Source: an uncultured Acidimicrobiales bacterium (GTDB lineage: Bacteria > Actinomycetota > Acidimicrobiia > Acidimicrobiales > SZUA-35). Taken from it: DNA of 48,776 nucleotides. The translations under genes and the position numbers were made by a program. The DNA lies in NCBI GenBank assembly GCA_937930695.1, contig CALHCB010000060.1, forward strand, positions 1 through 48,776. The letters run 5' to 3'. Of the stretch, positions 16,973 to 24,953 are shown one piece after another; the first letter of the stretch is position 1, and every line of letters starts with the position of its first letter. The notes below the pieces were generated by a model. It saw only the letters and a program-made list of their open reading frames with translations. It was not told where the DNA came from and did not search any database.

Positions 16973-19456
16973 ATGACGCTTCCCGAATCAGCGAACAAAC
17001 TCCCGAATCACGCGAAGGTCATCGTTGTCGGCGGCGGCATCGTCGGCGCATCCATCGCCTATCACCTCACCAAACGCGGGATCTCGGATGTCCTTGTCCT
17101 CGAGCGGCATCAGCTCACCGGCGGAACGACCTGGCATGCCGCTGGCCTGGTTGCCCAGCTCCGGTCAACCGAGAACACCACGAAGCTCGCTCGCTACAGC
17201 TTGGAGCTGTACGAGCAGCTCAAGGAAGAGACCGAGCAGGACACCGGCTTCCGTCAACCGGGGGCAATCTCCTTGGCCTCGACACCCGGACGTTGGGAGG
17301 AATACCGGCGAACGGCAGCGATGGCTCGTCGCCTCGGGATCGAGGCAACCGAAATCGACCGGGAAGAGATCAAGGAGCGCTGGCCGCTCGCCGAGGTTTC
17401 CGACCTCGAGGGTGGAATCTGGCTTCCAAACGATGGCGTGGTCGGTCCCGCCGACTGCACCATGGCGCTCATCCGCGGAGCTCGATCGGGCGGAGCTGTC
17501 GTCCGAGAAGGTATCGGCGTTGGCGAACTGCTGATCGACACCGAGACACCCTCAGGCCACGAGAGCCGCTGCCTTGGTGTTCGCACTGACGACGGTCGAG
17601 AGATCACCGCGGACACGGTCGTTCTTGCCTGTGGTTTGTGGACTCGCCATCTGGCTGCGACAGCCGGAGTCGAGGTGCCGCTCATGGCAGCGGAGCACCA
17701 CTACGTCGTCACCGAGCCAGTGCCTGGGGTTGATGCGCATGGACCGATTTTGCGCGACCCCGACCGCTGGGCGTATTACAAGCCCGAAGGCGGCGGGGCC
17801 ATGCTGGTTGGCCTCTTTGAGCCGAATGGTCGACCGTGGCCGAAAACCGGTCCCCCACCGATCGACAAGCCCTTCATCACGATGGAGCCCGATTCCGATC
17901 ACCTCCAGGAGTGGATCGTCCCCGCGTTCGACCGAATCCCTGCGCTGCACGACGCTGGCCTTCGGCTGCTCTTCGATGGCCCAGAGAGCTTCACCCCCGA
18001 CGACGGCTACATCCTCGGCGAAGCCCCGAGCCGCCCCGGCCTGTTCGTGGCTGCGGGGTTCAACTCGATCGGCATCCAATCGGCAGGTGGTGCCGGAATG
18101 GCCATCGCCCATTGGATCACCGAGGGTGAGCCGCCATTCGATCTTCATGACGTCGACATTCGTCGCTTCGAGCGATTCCAAAACAATGAGTCGTTTCTAC
18201 GCAAGCGCACCACAGAGGTATTGGGGCTCCTCTACGCACCGCACTATCCGAATCGCACCTACGACACGGCTCGAGAAATTCGGCGAACGCCGCTTCATGA
18301 ACGTCTGGTCGATGCCGGCGCATGTTGTGCGGACCTGAACGGGTGGGAACGGCCCATGTTCTTTGCTCGGTCTGATCTCGGTGTCCAGGCGACTCATCAC
18401 GATGGCTGGGACATTCCGCCGTGGCATGCGTCCAACGAGGTCGAACATCGAGCTGTTCGTGAACAGGTTGGCCTCTTTGACCTCACCTCGTTTTCCAAGC
18501 TTGCCGTCGTCGGCACCGATGCTGGTTCGGTTCTCGACTGGCTGTCGGCGGGCAACGTCGATGGCGCAGTCGGCGCCTCGGTCTACACCCAATGGCTCAA
18601 CGATGACGGCGGCATCGAAGCCGATCTCACCATCAGTCGTCGAGGGTCAGAGGAGTTCTTGGTCATTGGCGGCGCCGGGACTCGGCGCCGAGATCTCGAC
18701 ACACTTCAACGCGCTGTCTCGGGCAAACACGCTTCGGTTGTTGACCTGACATCCGCATACGCGTGCCTTGGTGTGATGGGACCGAACAGCCGAGACCTGT
18801 TGTCATCACTCACCACCGCTGACCTCTCCGACGAGGCGTTTCCGTTTGGCACCAACCAAGAGATCGACATCGCCGACTCTCTCGTGTGGGCCAACCGGAT
18901 GAGCTACGTCGGCGAGTTGGGCTGGGAGCTCTACGTACCTTCGGAGTTCGCGGTCAGCGTGTTCGACGAGCTCACGGCCGCGGGAAGCAACTTTGGTTTG
19001 GAGTTGTGTGGCTACCACGCGCTCAACTCGCTCCGATTCGAGAAGGGCTATCGGCACTGGGGACACGACGTCACTCCTGACGACACCCCGATCGAGGCTG
19101 GCCTCTCGTTTGCGGTTGCGTGGGACAAAGCGACGGACTTCCGGGGGCGTGCCGCAGTCGAGGCGCAACGCAACGTTGGGGCGACCCAACGGCTGGTCCA
19201 GGTCAAGCTTGTACAACCGAGCGACCCCGATGCCCGGCTCCTTCATCACAACGAGCCGGTGTATCGAGATGGTGAGTGCGTGGGGTACGTAACGGGTGGC
19301 ATGTGGGGCCATACCGTCGACGCTGCTATTGGCATGGCCTTGGCGGTCCGCGGTGAAAAGGTCACAAAGGACTGGATCGAATCGGGGACCTGGACGATCG
19401 AACTTCCCGGCGTGATGATGCCCGCCGCCGTACAGCTCGGCCCCTGGTTGAAGTGA
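16973..19456 (+). CDS. FAD-GcvT dehydrogenase, sarcosine/dimethylglycine dehydrogenase-like
   Basis: An 827-residue paralogue of the preceding protein, with the same order of domains: FAD motif 'VIVVGGGIVGASIAYHL' (16-32), 'TGGTTWHAAGL' with probable flavin-attached His55, then FAO_M and GcvT domains from about residue 440. Here the GcvT acid is the normal Asp551 in 'DDGGIEADLTISR'. It should oxidise a secondary or tertiary N-methyl amine, giving 5,10-methylene-tetrahydrofolate. I chose ATG 16973 because AGGA stands seven bases upstream; an ATG at 16949 abuts a hairpin and lacks a ribosome site. The two paralogues are clearly divergent in sequence, so they probably act on different substrates or successive steps. 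A dyad terminator follows. Confidence 0.88.
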   Translation: MTLPESANKLPNHAKVIVVGGGIVGASIAYHLTKRGISDVLVLERHQLTGGTTWHAAGLVAQLRSTENTTKLARYSLELYEQLKEETEQDTGFRQPGAISLASTPGRWEEYRRTAAMARRLGIEATEIDREEIKERWPLAEVSDLEGGIWLPNDGVVGPADCTMALIRGARSGGAVVREGIGVGELLIDTETPSGHESRCLGVRTDDGREITADTVVLACGLWTRHLAATAGVEVPLMAAEHHYVVTEPVPGVDAHGPILRDPDRWAYYKPEGGGAMLVGLFEPNGRPWPKTGPPPIDKPFITMEPDSDHLQEWIVPAFDRIPALHDAGLRLLFDGPESFTPDDGYILGEAPSRPGLFVAAGFNSIGIQSAGGAGMAIAHWITEGEPPFDLHDVDIRRFERFQNNESFLRKRTTEVLGLLYAPHYPNRTYDTAREIRRTPLHERLVDAGACCADLNGWERPMFFARSDLGVQATHHDGWDIPPWHASNEVEHRAVREQVGLFDLTSFSKLAVVGTDAGSVLDWLSAGNVDGAVGASVYTQWLNDDGGIEADLTISRRGSEEFLVIGGAGTRRRDLDTLQRAVSGKHASVVDLTSAYACLGVMGPNSRDLLSSLTTADLSDEAFPFGTNQEIDIADSLVWANRMSYVGELGWELYVPSEFAVSVFDELTAAGSNFGLELCGYHALNSLRFEKGYRHWGHDVTPDDTPIEAGLSFAVAWDKATDFRGRAAVEAQRNVGATQRLVQVKLVQPSDPDARLLHHNEPVYRDGECVGYVTGGMWGHTVDAAIGMALAVRGEKVTKDWIESGTWTIELPGVMMPAAVQLGPWLK

Positions 19457-19458
19457 GC

Positions 19459-19484
19459 GATTCCCCTCCGAGACAATGGGAATC
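19459..19484. terminator. Bidirectional terminator hairpin
   Basis: GATTCCC and GGGAATC form a perfect 7-bp stem around a 12-base loop, placed exactly between the 3' ends of two convergent genes (second FAD-GcvT gene and the YeiH-type exporter). No T-run follows on either strand, as is common in high-GC actinobacteria. Confidence 0.55.
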
Positions 19485-20532
19485 AGACTGCAATAAGCGT
19501 CGCCCCAAGGGACACCACGGCCACCACCACCCACGCCAAGGACCCGAGCAGAAGAGGCATGGGGCCCAATCTGCGGAGCCGAGCGAGCCGCACACCTGAG
19601 CCGAGTCCGACGAGGGCCGCAGTCAACATGACCTTCTCGATGAACTGTGCTCCTTCGATCACTTGGAGGGACAGAAGACCGCTCGATCGGACTCCGATCG
19701 CCACGAGGAACCCAACCACGAAGAGCGGGAGCAACGGTGGCCGGGTTCGCTCTGCGGATTCGTCGGTCTCAGCAACATTCCGGCCTCGTTCTCGACTGCG
19801 CTGAATATTCACGCCAGCGACGATCGGCGCCAACAGAACGACTCGGCTGAGCTTCACCACGATGGCGACCGAGACCACGGCCGATCCCCCTGTTGACGAC
19901 GCGGCCACCACCTGGGCAACGTCGTGCACACTTGCACCCACCCAGGTTCCGAACTGCGCGTCGGTGAGATCAAACGCACCGGCGAGAAAGGGAAGCACCG
20001 CGACCGCGACGGACCCAAAGAGCGTCACCAGCCCGATCGCCGTGAGCACTTCTTCTTCGTCGGCATCGGTGGATCCTTCGACCGCCACGATTGCCGAAGC
20101 ACCACAGATCGAATACCCGGTTGCGATCAAGAGCGCCAGATCTCGACTCAAGCCGAGGCGTCGACCGATCCACTGAGTGCCAAAGAACGTCGCGGCCACC
20201 GTCCCAGCAACAACGACCAATGTCGGAATCCCCAGGGCCGCGAGATCAGCGAAAGAAAGGCGTAGCCCCAACAACACCACACCGACGCGCAACAAACGCT
20301 TCGTCGCAAACGTGAAGCCGGGCGCCCAATCAGGTCGAATCAGATCCAAGTTGCCAGCAATCGCACCAATCAGGAGGGCTGCGACGAGGCTCGAGAGGGG
20401 GCCGATGATCGTGGCCAAACCAAATGCCAGGGCAGTACTGGCCGTGATCACCAAGAGTCCGGGGGCGATCGAGGCTGATCCTCCGCTCCGAACGGGCAAG
20501 CCACTTGGCTTTGGCGAGGACTCGGTGAGCAT
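19483..20532 (-). CDS. YeiH-family (UPF0324) membrane exporter
   Basis: A 349-residue integral membrane protein with about ten hydrophobic helices. 'LLRVGVVLLGLRLSF', 'LIATGYSICGASAIVAVEG' and 'GTWVGASVHDVAQVVAA' are hallmark segments of the YeiH/Cons_hypoth698 family, which includes proteins proposed to export sulfate (TauZ-like) in taurine degraders and YeiH of enterobacteria. Transport substrate is not proven for most members. The gene is divergent from a LysR regulator across about 107 bases that hold a LysR-type box, the same arrangement as yeiH/yeiE. Its 3' end faces the FAD-GcvT gene and shares the dyad terminator. The short soluble N-terminus before the first helix is normal. Confidence 0.87.
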   Translation of the reverse strand: MLTESSPKPSGLPVRSGGSASIAPGLLVITASTALAFGLATIIGPLSSLVAALLIGAIAGNLDLIRPDWAPGFTFATKRLLRVGVVLLGLRLSFADLAALGIPTLVVVAGTVAATFFGTQWIGRRLGLSRDLALLIATGYSICGASAIVAVEGSTDADEEEVLTAIGLVTLFGSVAVAVLPFLAGAFDLTDAQFGTWVGASVHDVAQVVAASSTGGSAVVSVAIVVKLSRVVLLAPIVAGVNIQRSRERGRNVAETDESAERTRPPLLPLFVVGFLVAIGVRSSGLLSLQVIEGAQFIEKVMLTAALVGLGSGVRLARLRRLGPMPLLLGSLAWVVVAVVSLGATLIAV

Positions 20533-20588
20533 CTATTGAGAGTGACACAAGCACCAAGTGGGCAGTAGGGAGCACATCACTTGAACGT

Positions 20589-20605
20589 CATAGGTTTGAT
20601 CTATG
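20589..20605. promoter_or_regulatory. LysR-type T-N11-A box
   Basis: CATAG-N7-CTATG is a perfect inverted repeat that contains a T-N11-A core (TAG...CTA), the classic LysR-family recognition pattern. It lies between the divergent yeiH-like gene (start 20532) and the lysR gene (start 20640). A second short dyad, TCAA-GGT-TTGA, is at 20612-20622. Binding by the adjacent LysR protein is an inference from position. Confidence 0.55.
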
Positions 20606-20639
20606 GGTAGTTCAAGGTTTGACATATAGCCTGCAGCGC

Positions 20640-21557
20640 ATGACCCTGCGGCCTTCCACCCCACCTCTTGCTGCACTCGACTTGTTTTGTTCCGTCGTCG
20701 AGCTCGGGAGTCTTTCCAAGGCAGCAGAGGCTCATCACATCGCCCAACCCTCTGCCAGCGGTCGGGTCCGCGCCCTCGAACGGCAGCTGAAAATGACACT
20801 CCTGGAGCGCTCCCCAAGCGGCTCTCGCCCGACACCCGAAGGAGAACTCGTTGCCCAGTGGGCTGCCAACGTGCTGCAATCGGCAACCGAATTCAACGCT
20901 GGCGTCGATGCGCTCCGGGCCCGCAAGGCCGGGCGTCTCCGGGTGGCTGCCAGCCTCACAATCGCCGAATATCTGCTGCCCGCGTGGCTCGAGGCGTTCC
21001 TTCGCAACCGCAAAGACGATTCAGTGAAGCTTGCCGTTGCCAACTCATCGTCGGTCACCCATCGACTCAGGCAACGTCAGGCCGAGTTGGGGTTCATCGA
21101 GTCGCCTGACACGGCCGAAGACCTGGCCGAGCAGACCGTCGGGAGAGATCGGCTTGTCGTCGTGGTCTCCCCCAGCCACCCATGGGCCAAAGCCGGCGAA
21201 GTCTCGCTCGACGCATTCGTCGCGACGCCACTCGTCCTTCGAGAACAGGGATCCGGAACCAGGGATGCACTCGATGCTGAGCTCGCCACCTTGGGATTCG
21301 CCCCTGCTGCGTCGGCTATGGAGCTTGGCTCGACCGCAGCCGTGCGGTCTGCAGTGATCAATGGGCGTTCTCCTGCGGTGATCAGTGACCGTGCAGTAGC
21401 TGCCGATCTCGTCGCGGGAAGCCTGGTCGAAATCGTGGTGCCCGGCCTCGCCGTCGACCGTTCGCTTCGAGCGGTGTGGATTGCCGGCCAGCCGCTCTCG
21501 GAACTAGCTCGGGACTTTCTCGCTGACCTGCCAGACCTCTCGAGCCCGATCAGGTGA
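20640..21557 (+). CDS. LysR-family transcriptional regulator
   Basis: A 305-residue LysR regulator from ATG 20640 (a TTG at 20619 in the same frame is less likely). The N-terminal winged HTH reads 'LAALDLFCSVVELGSLSKAA' and 'AQPSASGRVRALERQL'; the effector domain starts near residue 90 with 'GRLRVAASLTIAEYLLPAWL' and has the usual two alpha/beta lobes. The pattern around 'SLTIAEYLLP' resembles CysB/CbbR/YeiE-like regulators. It probably controls the divergent exporter gene through the box at 20589-20605, and may also control neighbouring genes. Its last 54 bases overlap the 3' end of the convergent MFS gene. Confidence 0.9.
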   Translation: MTLRPSTPPLAALDLFCSVVELGSLSKAAEAHHIAQPSASGRVRALERQLKMTLLERSPSGSRPTPEGELVAQWAANVLQSATEFNAGVDALRARKAGRLRVAASLTIAEYLLPAWLEAFLRNRKDDSVKLAVANSSSVTHRLRQRQAELGFIESPDTAEDLAEQTVGRDRLVVVVSPSHPWAKAGEVSLDAFVATPLVLREQGSGTRDALDAELATLGFAPAASAMELGSTAAVRSAVINGRSPAVISDRAVAADLVAGSLVEIVVPGLAVDRSLRAVWIAGQPLSELARDFLADLPDLSSPIR

Positions 21558-22793
21558 GCCTCCGGCTTGGAGTAGGGCAAAGCCAATGACGTTTGCAACG
21601 GCAGCAACCAAGAACGAGGTTCGGTAGTCGAAGAGATCTCGCAGAAACCCGAGCACAAACGGGCCACCGGCAACCCCAATGGTGCCGAACAGCATGTTGA
21701 GCGAATAGATCTTGGAGTATTCCTTGACCCCGAAGGTTTCCGCCATGATGAGCGGCTGCAACATCAGCAAATTGCCAACACTCATCCCGAACACGACCGC
21801 GGACAATGTGACCGCTGTTCTGGTGTCGGCGAACGCCAAGAGGGCGAGGCCGCCACTCTGTACCAAGATCAGCACGGCGACGAGATTGAACGTCGACATC
21901 TTCGTCACGATGACTCCGCCAGCCAGACGACCGGCAACGCTCGCCAACGCGAGAGTCGACACCGCGGCGGCACCTGCCGAACTATCGATCCGTTCGGACA
22001 CCATCCGAAACATCTGTGCAATCGCCCCAACCTGAGCGAGGTAGATCAGGCAATAGACCGCACACATGAAACGGAAGAACCGAGTTCCAGTTGCCTGGGC
22101 GAACGTCGCGCCCACCACTGGGGGGCGGACCTTGGGACGCGGCACGCCGTCGGGTTCCAGCCCCTTGGCATCGGGGTGCGATCGCAGCAACAACAACGAA
22201 AGCGGGACAATCCCGAGGAACCACGCAACCCCCAGCCACGGGCCGGCCCCCGCCAGACCACGATCATCGAAGAAGCCCGCTGCAAGCGGCGTGAGAGCAA
22301 TGCCGCCGAAACTCAGCCCGGTCGAGGCAATCGACATGGCCACAGAACGTCGCCGATCGAACCATCGAGCCACCAGCGTTGTGGCCGGGAGCAGGCCACC
22401 CGTTCCGAACCCAAGTCCGAGCACGAAGAAGAACACATAGAGCAGGGGAACCGAATCAACCCACCGAAGCCCCGTGAGCGCCGCGGCCCCGAGCGCTCCA
22501 CCTGCGAGGAAAAACCAGCGGATGTCGATGCGGTCCATCAGTCCGGAGAGAAAGAACCCGATAGCTCCACTCGTGGCGAAAAACAGTGCTGTTGCCCCGG
22601 AAACGGCGGTCACGGACGCATCAAGCTCGTCGACGGCAACACCCAAGATGATCGAGGCGTTGTAAAAGCCCAGACCAGCCGAGAACGTCAAGGCAACGAA
22701 CAAGGAACCGACGATGACCCACCCGTAGAAGACGCCTTGCTGCTCCGCTGGGGCTCCGGCATCAACGCCGGGTTCTACCGTGATCGACTTCAC
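21504..22793 (-). CDS. MFS transporter (OFA/monocarboxylate type)
   Basis: A 429-residue major facilitator with twelve hydrophobic helices in two bundles and a central loop rich in Pro, Asp and Arg (about 205-230). The N-terminal 'VFYGWVIVGSLFVALTFSAG' and the loop 'ARWFDRRRSVAMSIASTG' match the OFA/MCT branch, whose members move monocarboxylates such as oxalate/formate or related organic acids by antiport or proton symport. The substrate here is unknown; its place beside the demethylase/exporter cluster suggests uptake of a small carboxylated or methylated compound, which is inference. It is convergent with lysR, overlapping by 54 bases, and divergent from the tRNA-Ala gene. Confidence 0.86.
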   Translation of the reverse strand: MKSITVEPGVDAGAPAEQQGVFYGWVIVGSLFVALTFSAGLGFYNASIILGVAVDELDASVTAVSGATALFFATSGAIGFFLSGLMDRIDIRWFFLAGGALGAAALTGLRWVDSVPLLYVFFFVLGLGFGTGGLLPATTLVARWFDRRRSVAMSIASTGLSFGGIALTPLAAGFFDDRGLAGAGPWLGVAWFLGIVPLSLLLLRSHPDAKGLEPDGVPRPKVRPPVVGATFAQATGTRFFRFMCAVYCLIYLAQVGAIAQMFRMVSERIDSSAGAAAVSTLALASVAGRLAGGVIVTKMSTFNLVAVLILVQSGGLALLAFADTRTAVTLSAVVFGMSVGNLLMLQPLIMAETFGVKEYSKIYSLNMLFGTIGVAGGPFVLGFLRDLFDYRTSFLVAAVANVIGFALLQAGGSPDRAREVWQVSEKVPS

Positions 22794-22840
22794 CGGCGAA
22801 CCCTACCGACCGGCCCGAAGATCAAACGAATGCGATGGCG

Positions 22841-22868
22841 TGGAGCAAGCCGAAGACATCGCTAGTCT
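22841..22868 (+). promoter_or_regulatory. Possible tRNA promoter
   Basis: TGGAGC (22841-22846) and TAGTCT (22863-22868) stand 16 bases apart and the latter ends 11 bases before the tRNA, a plausible sigma-A-type arrangement. The match to consensus is weak. Confidence 0.3.
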
Positions 22869-22879
22869 TGTCGCTTCCA

Positions 22880-22952
22880 GGGGCCTTAACTCAGTTGGTA
22901 GAGTGCCTGCTTTGCAAGCAGGATGTCGGGAGTTCAATTCTCCCAGGCTCCA
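22880..22952 (+). tRNA. tRNA-Ala (TGC anticodon)
   Basis: A complete 73-base cloverleaf. The acceptor stem GGGGCCT/AGGCTCC includes the G3-U70 wobble pair that identifies alanine tRNAs. The D-arm is ACTC/GAGT, the anticodon stem CCTGC/GCAGG holds the loop TTTGCAA with anticodon TGC (22913-22915), and the T-arm is GGGAG/CTCCC with loop TTCAATT. The 3' CCA is not encoded and must be added after transcription. There is no sign of integration at this locus: no flanking integrase and no duplicated tRNA end. Confidence 0.97.
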
Positions 22953-23093
22953 CAAAACAGACAAGACAAATCGGTGGCCGGGCGGATGTGGGTCCGGTCC
23001 AGATCGTTCCGCTTGGTGCGGCCGGCAGCAGACCAGCGATCTTGATTGCGACACCGTTGTCGGATTGGCTCGACCTCTGAGACACTCTGAGGC

Positions 23094-24014
23094 ATGTCTG
23101 GCATCGTCCGCATTGCCCAACTCTCCGACACGCACTTCCTTGCTCCTGGCGAGGAACCCGAAGGTGGGCAGGCCTACGACACCTCCGCAGCCTTCGAGGC
23201 GGTCTATGACCACATACGCGACACCACCGTCGACACACCGCTCGACATGGTCGTCGTCACCGGCGATGTGGCTGACCATGGGCGGGATGCCCAGTACCGG
23301 CGGGCCGCCGATGCGTTCAGCCGCTTCAACGTTCCGGTCAATGTCTGCCCGGGCAATCACGACTTTGACGATCAGTTTCGAGCAGGCATCGCTCGACCAA
23401 ATGTCAACACCTCACGAGTCATCGAAGCCGGTGCCTGGGCGTTCGTGTTCGTCGACTCGAACGACGGAGCAACGGTGCAGAACGAGCACGGCGTGTGGGT
23501 CGATCCTCCCGGCGAAGACCGATTGCATGTCAACGGATCACTCGGGGTGCGGGAGGCCGACTGGGTCCGACGGATCTGCGACGCGACAACAGCCGAGCAC
23601 GTGTTCATCTGGTTGCATCATCCACCGGCGGCCACGCTGCCCCTCTGCCAAGATGCCGACTACACCGCCGAGTGGCAGGCGCTCGTGCCCGACGTTGTAA
23701 AGCTGCGTGGGTTCGCTGGTGGCCACACCCACGTTGCGACCGACTACGAGTTTGAAGGACATCCGGTGTTCGTGGCCCCGGCCTTCAAGAACAACTTCTC
23801 CATGGAGCCTCGCCAATGGCTCCCTCCCGGTTACCGAACCTTCGAATTCCACCCCGACGGGTCCGTCACCAGCGATGTGCACTACGTCGAGCCCGACGAG
23901 CGCTGGCCAATCCGTCCCTTCGGCCGGCTGCTGCACTCGCTCTTCATGGGCGATATCAACTACGAGGAAATGCGCGAGATCATCAGCAGAAAGGCTGCGG
24001 ACGGCGGCGTCTGA
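23094..24014 (+). CDS. Metallophosphoesterase (CpdA-like)
   Basis: A 306-residue calcineurin-type phosphoesterase. Metal-binding motifs appear in order: 'QLSDTH' (Asp12, His14), 'VVTGDVADHG', 'CPGNHDF', 'WLHHPP' and 'GGHTHV'. This set and the spacing match class III cyclic nucleotide phosphodiesterases (CpdA/Icc), which hydrolyse cAMP or related phosphodiesters with two metal ions in the cytoplasm; other metallophosphoesterase substrates are possible. The ATG is immediately preceded by an imperfect hairpin (23074-23092) and no clear Shine-Dalgarno. It follows the tRNA-Ala gene by 141 bases and precedes the N-acetyltransferase gene by about 50. Confidence 0.88.
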   Translation: MSGIVRIAQLSDTHFLAPGEEPEGGQAYDTSAAFEAVYDHIRDTTVDTPLDMVVVTGDVADHGRDAQYRRAADAFSRFNVPVNVCPGNHDFDDQFRAGIARPNVNTSRVIEAGAWAFVFVDSNDGATVQNEHGVWVDPPGEDRLHVNGSLGVREADWVRRICDATTAEHVFIWLHHPPAATLPLCQDADYTAEWQALVPDVVKLRGFAGGHTHVATDYEFEGHPVFVAPAFKNNFSMEPRQWLPPGYRTFEFHPDGSVTSDVHYVEPDERWPIRPFGRLLHSLFMGDINYEEMREIISRKAADGGV

Positions 24015-24065
24015 TGGCCCCGTTGACGAATGTCGAATCTAAGGCGGATCTCGACGACGAGCGGT

Positions 24066-24839
24066 ATGAGCGGCCCTGAGATGAGCCCCGAGTTCGACGT
24101 CGACGCCTACCTACACCGAATCGGGTTGAGCGAACGGCCACCCGTCGACGTCGCGGGCCTGGCAACGCTGCAACGACACCATCTCACTGCCGTTCCGTTC
24201 GAGAACCTCGACATTGCTGCGGGCAAAACCGTGAGCGTCGATGCGCTCGCGAACATCGACAAGATCGTTCGACGAGGTCGAGGAGGCTGGTGCTTTGAGC
24301 TGAATGGGGCATTCGCCGAACTCCTCGCCTCCCTCGGTTTCGATGTGTTGCTCCTAGGCGCCGCCGTGCTCTTGAACGGCCCGACACAAACAATCGACCA
24401 CCTCGCACTCGAGGTCGTGCTCGACCAGCCGTACCTCATCGACGTCGGCTTTGGCGACTCATTCAGCCAGCCGCTGGCCTTGAACATGGCAGGCCGACAG
24501 GACGGAGGAACCGGCGACTTCGAGTTCCTTCCGAGCCCACACGGCACCACGTTCGCCAAGCTCGATGACGGCGTTCCTGTCGCCCAGTACCGGTTCAAGC
24601 GGGTCGCACATTCTCTCGACCAATTTCAAGCCATCTCTGATTCGATGCAGATCGACCCAGACAAGCAGTGGAGCAAGTCACCGTTCGCCACTCGATTGAT
24701 CGACGGCGGACCCGATCGGGTCTCCCTCACCGCAAAGCAGCTCAAGCTCACTCGCAACGGCGTGGTCACAGAACGACCATTGGGTGCCGGCGAGTGGCCC
24801 GAGCTTCTGAGTGAGTGGTTCGACATCAGCGAGACCTGA
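24066..24839 (+). CDS. nat: Arylamine N-acetyltransferase
   Basis: A 257-residue NAT-family enzyme. The catalytic triad is visible: Cys76 in 'RGGWCFELNG', His112 in 'TIDHLALEV' and Asp126 in 'LIDVGFGD'. The N-terminal 'VPFENLDI' is also conserved. NATs move acetyl or propionyl groups from CoA thioesters to arylamines and hydrazines; in actinobacteria they can be tied to sterol or lipid catabolism. ATG 24066 fits the family's usual N-terminus; ATG 24030 and 24081 are alternatives. Two hairpins in the gap that follows probably end transcription. Confidence 0.93.
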   Translation: MSGPEMSPEFDVDAYLHRIGLSERPPVDVAGLATLQRHHLTAVPFENLDIAAGKTVSVDALANIDKIVRRGRGGWCFELNGAFAELLASLGFDVLLLGAAVLLNGPTQTIDHLALEVVLDQPYLIDVGFGDSFSQPLALNMAGRQDGGTGDFEFLPSPHGTTFAKLDDGVPVAQYRFKRVAHSLDQFQAISDSMQIDPDKQWSKSPFATRLIDGGPDRVSLTAKQLKLTRNGVVTERPLGAGEWPELLSEWFDISET

Positions 24840-24848
24840 CCCCATCGA

Positions 24849-24871
24849 CCGGTCAGCTCGGCAACGACCGG
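24849..24871 (+). terminator. Hairpin after nat
   Basis: CCGGTC and GACCGG form a perfect 6-bp stem with an 11-base loop, starting ten bases after the nat stop codon. No T-run follows. Position suggests a terminator for the plus strand. Confidence 0.4.
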
Positions 24872-24936
24872 CCATCCAACCATGCGGGGAGCTTTCCCTT
24901 TGCGTTCGGCGCCAACGCGGCGGTACGTCTCTCGGT

Positions 24937-24951
24937 CTCCCACTATGGGAG
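24937..24951 (-). terminator. Hairpin after the isochorismatase-like gene
   Basis: CTCCCA-CTA-TGGGAG, a perfect 6-bp stem with a three-base loop, lies three bases beyond the stop of the minus-strand gene at 24954. It probably ends that transcript; no T-run is present. Confidence 0.45.
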
Positions 24952-24953
24952 GG

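Noticed and set aside
22880..22952. tRNA as an integration site of a mobile element
   Set aside because: No integrase, no repeated tRNA 3' end and no change of base composition in the flanks.
22780..23700. 306-codon plus-strand frame spanning the tRNA
   Set aside because: It reads through the tRNA-Ala gene and in the wrong frame through the phosphoesterase; no real product.
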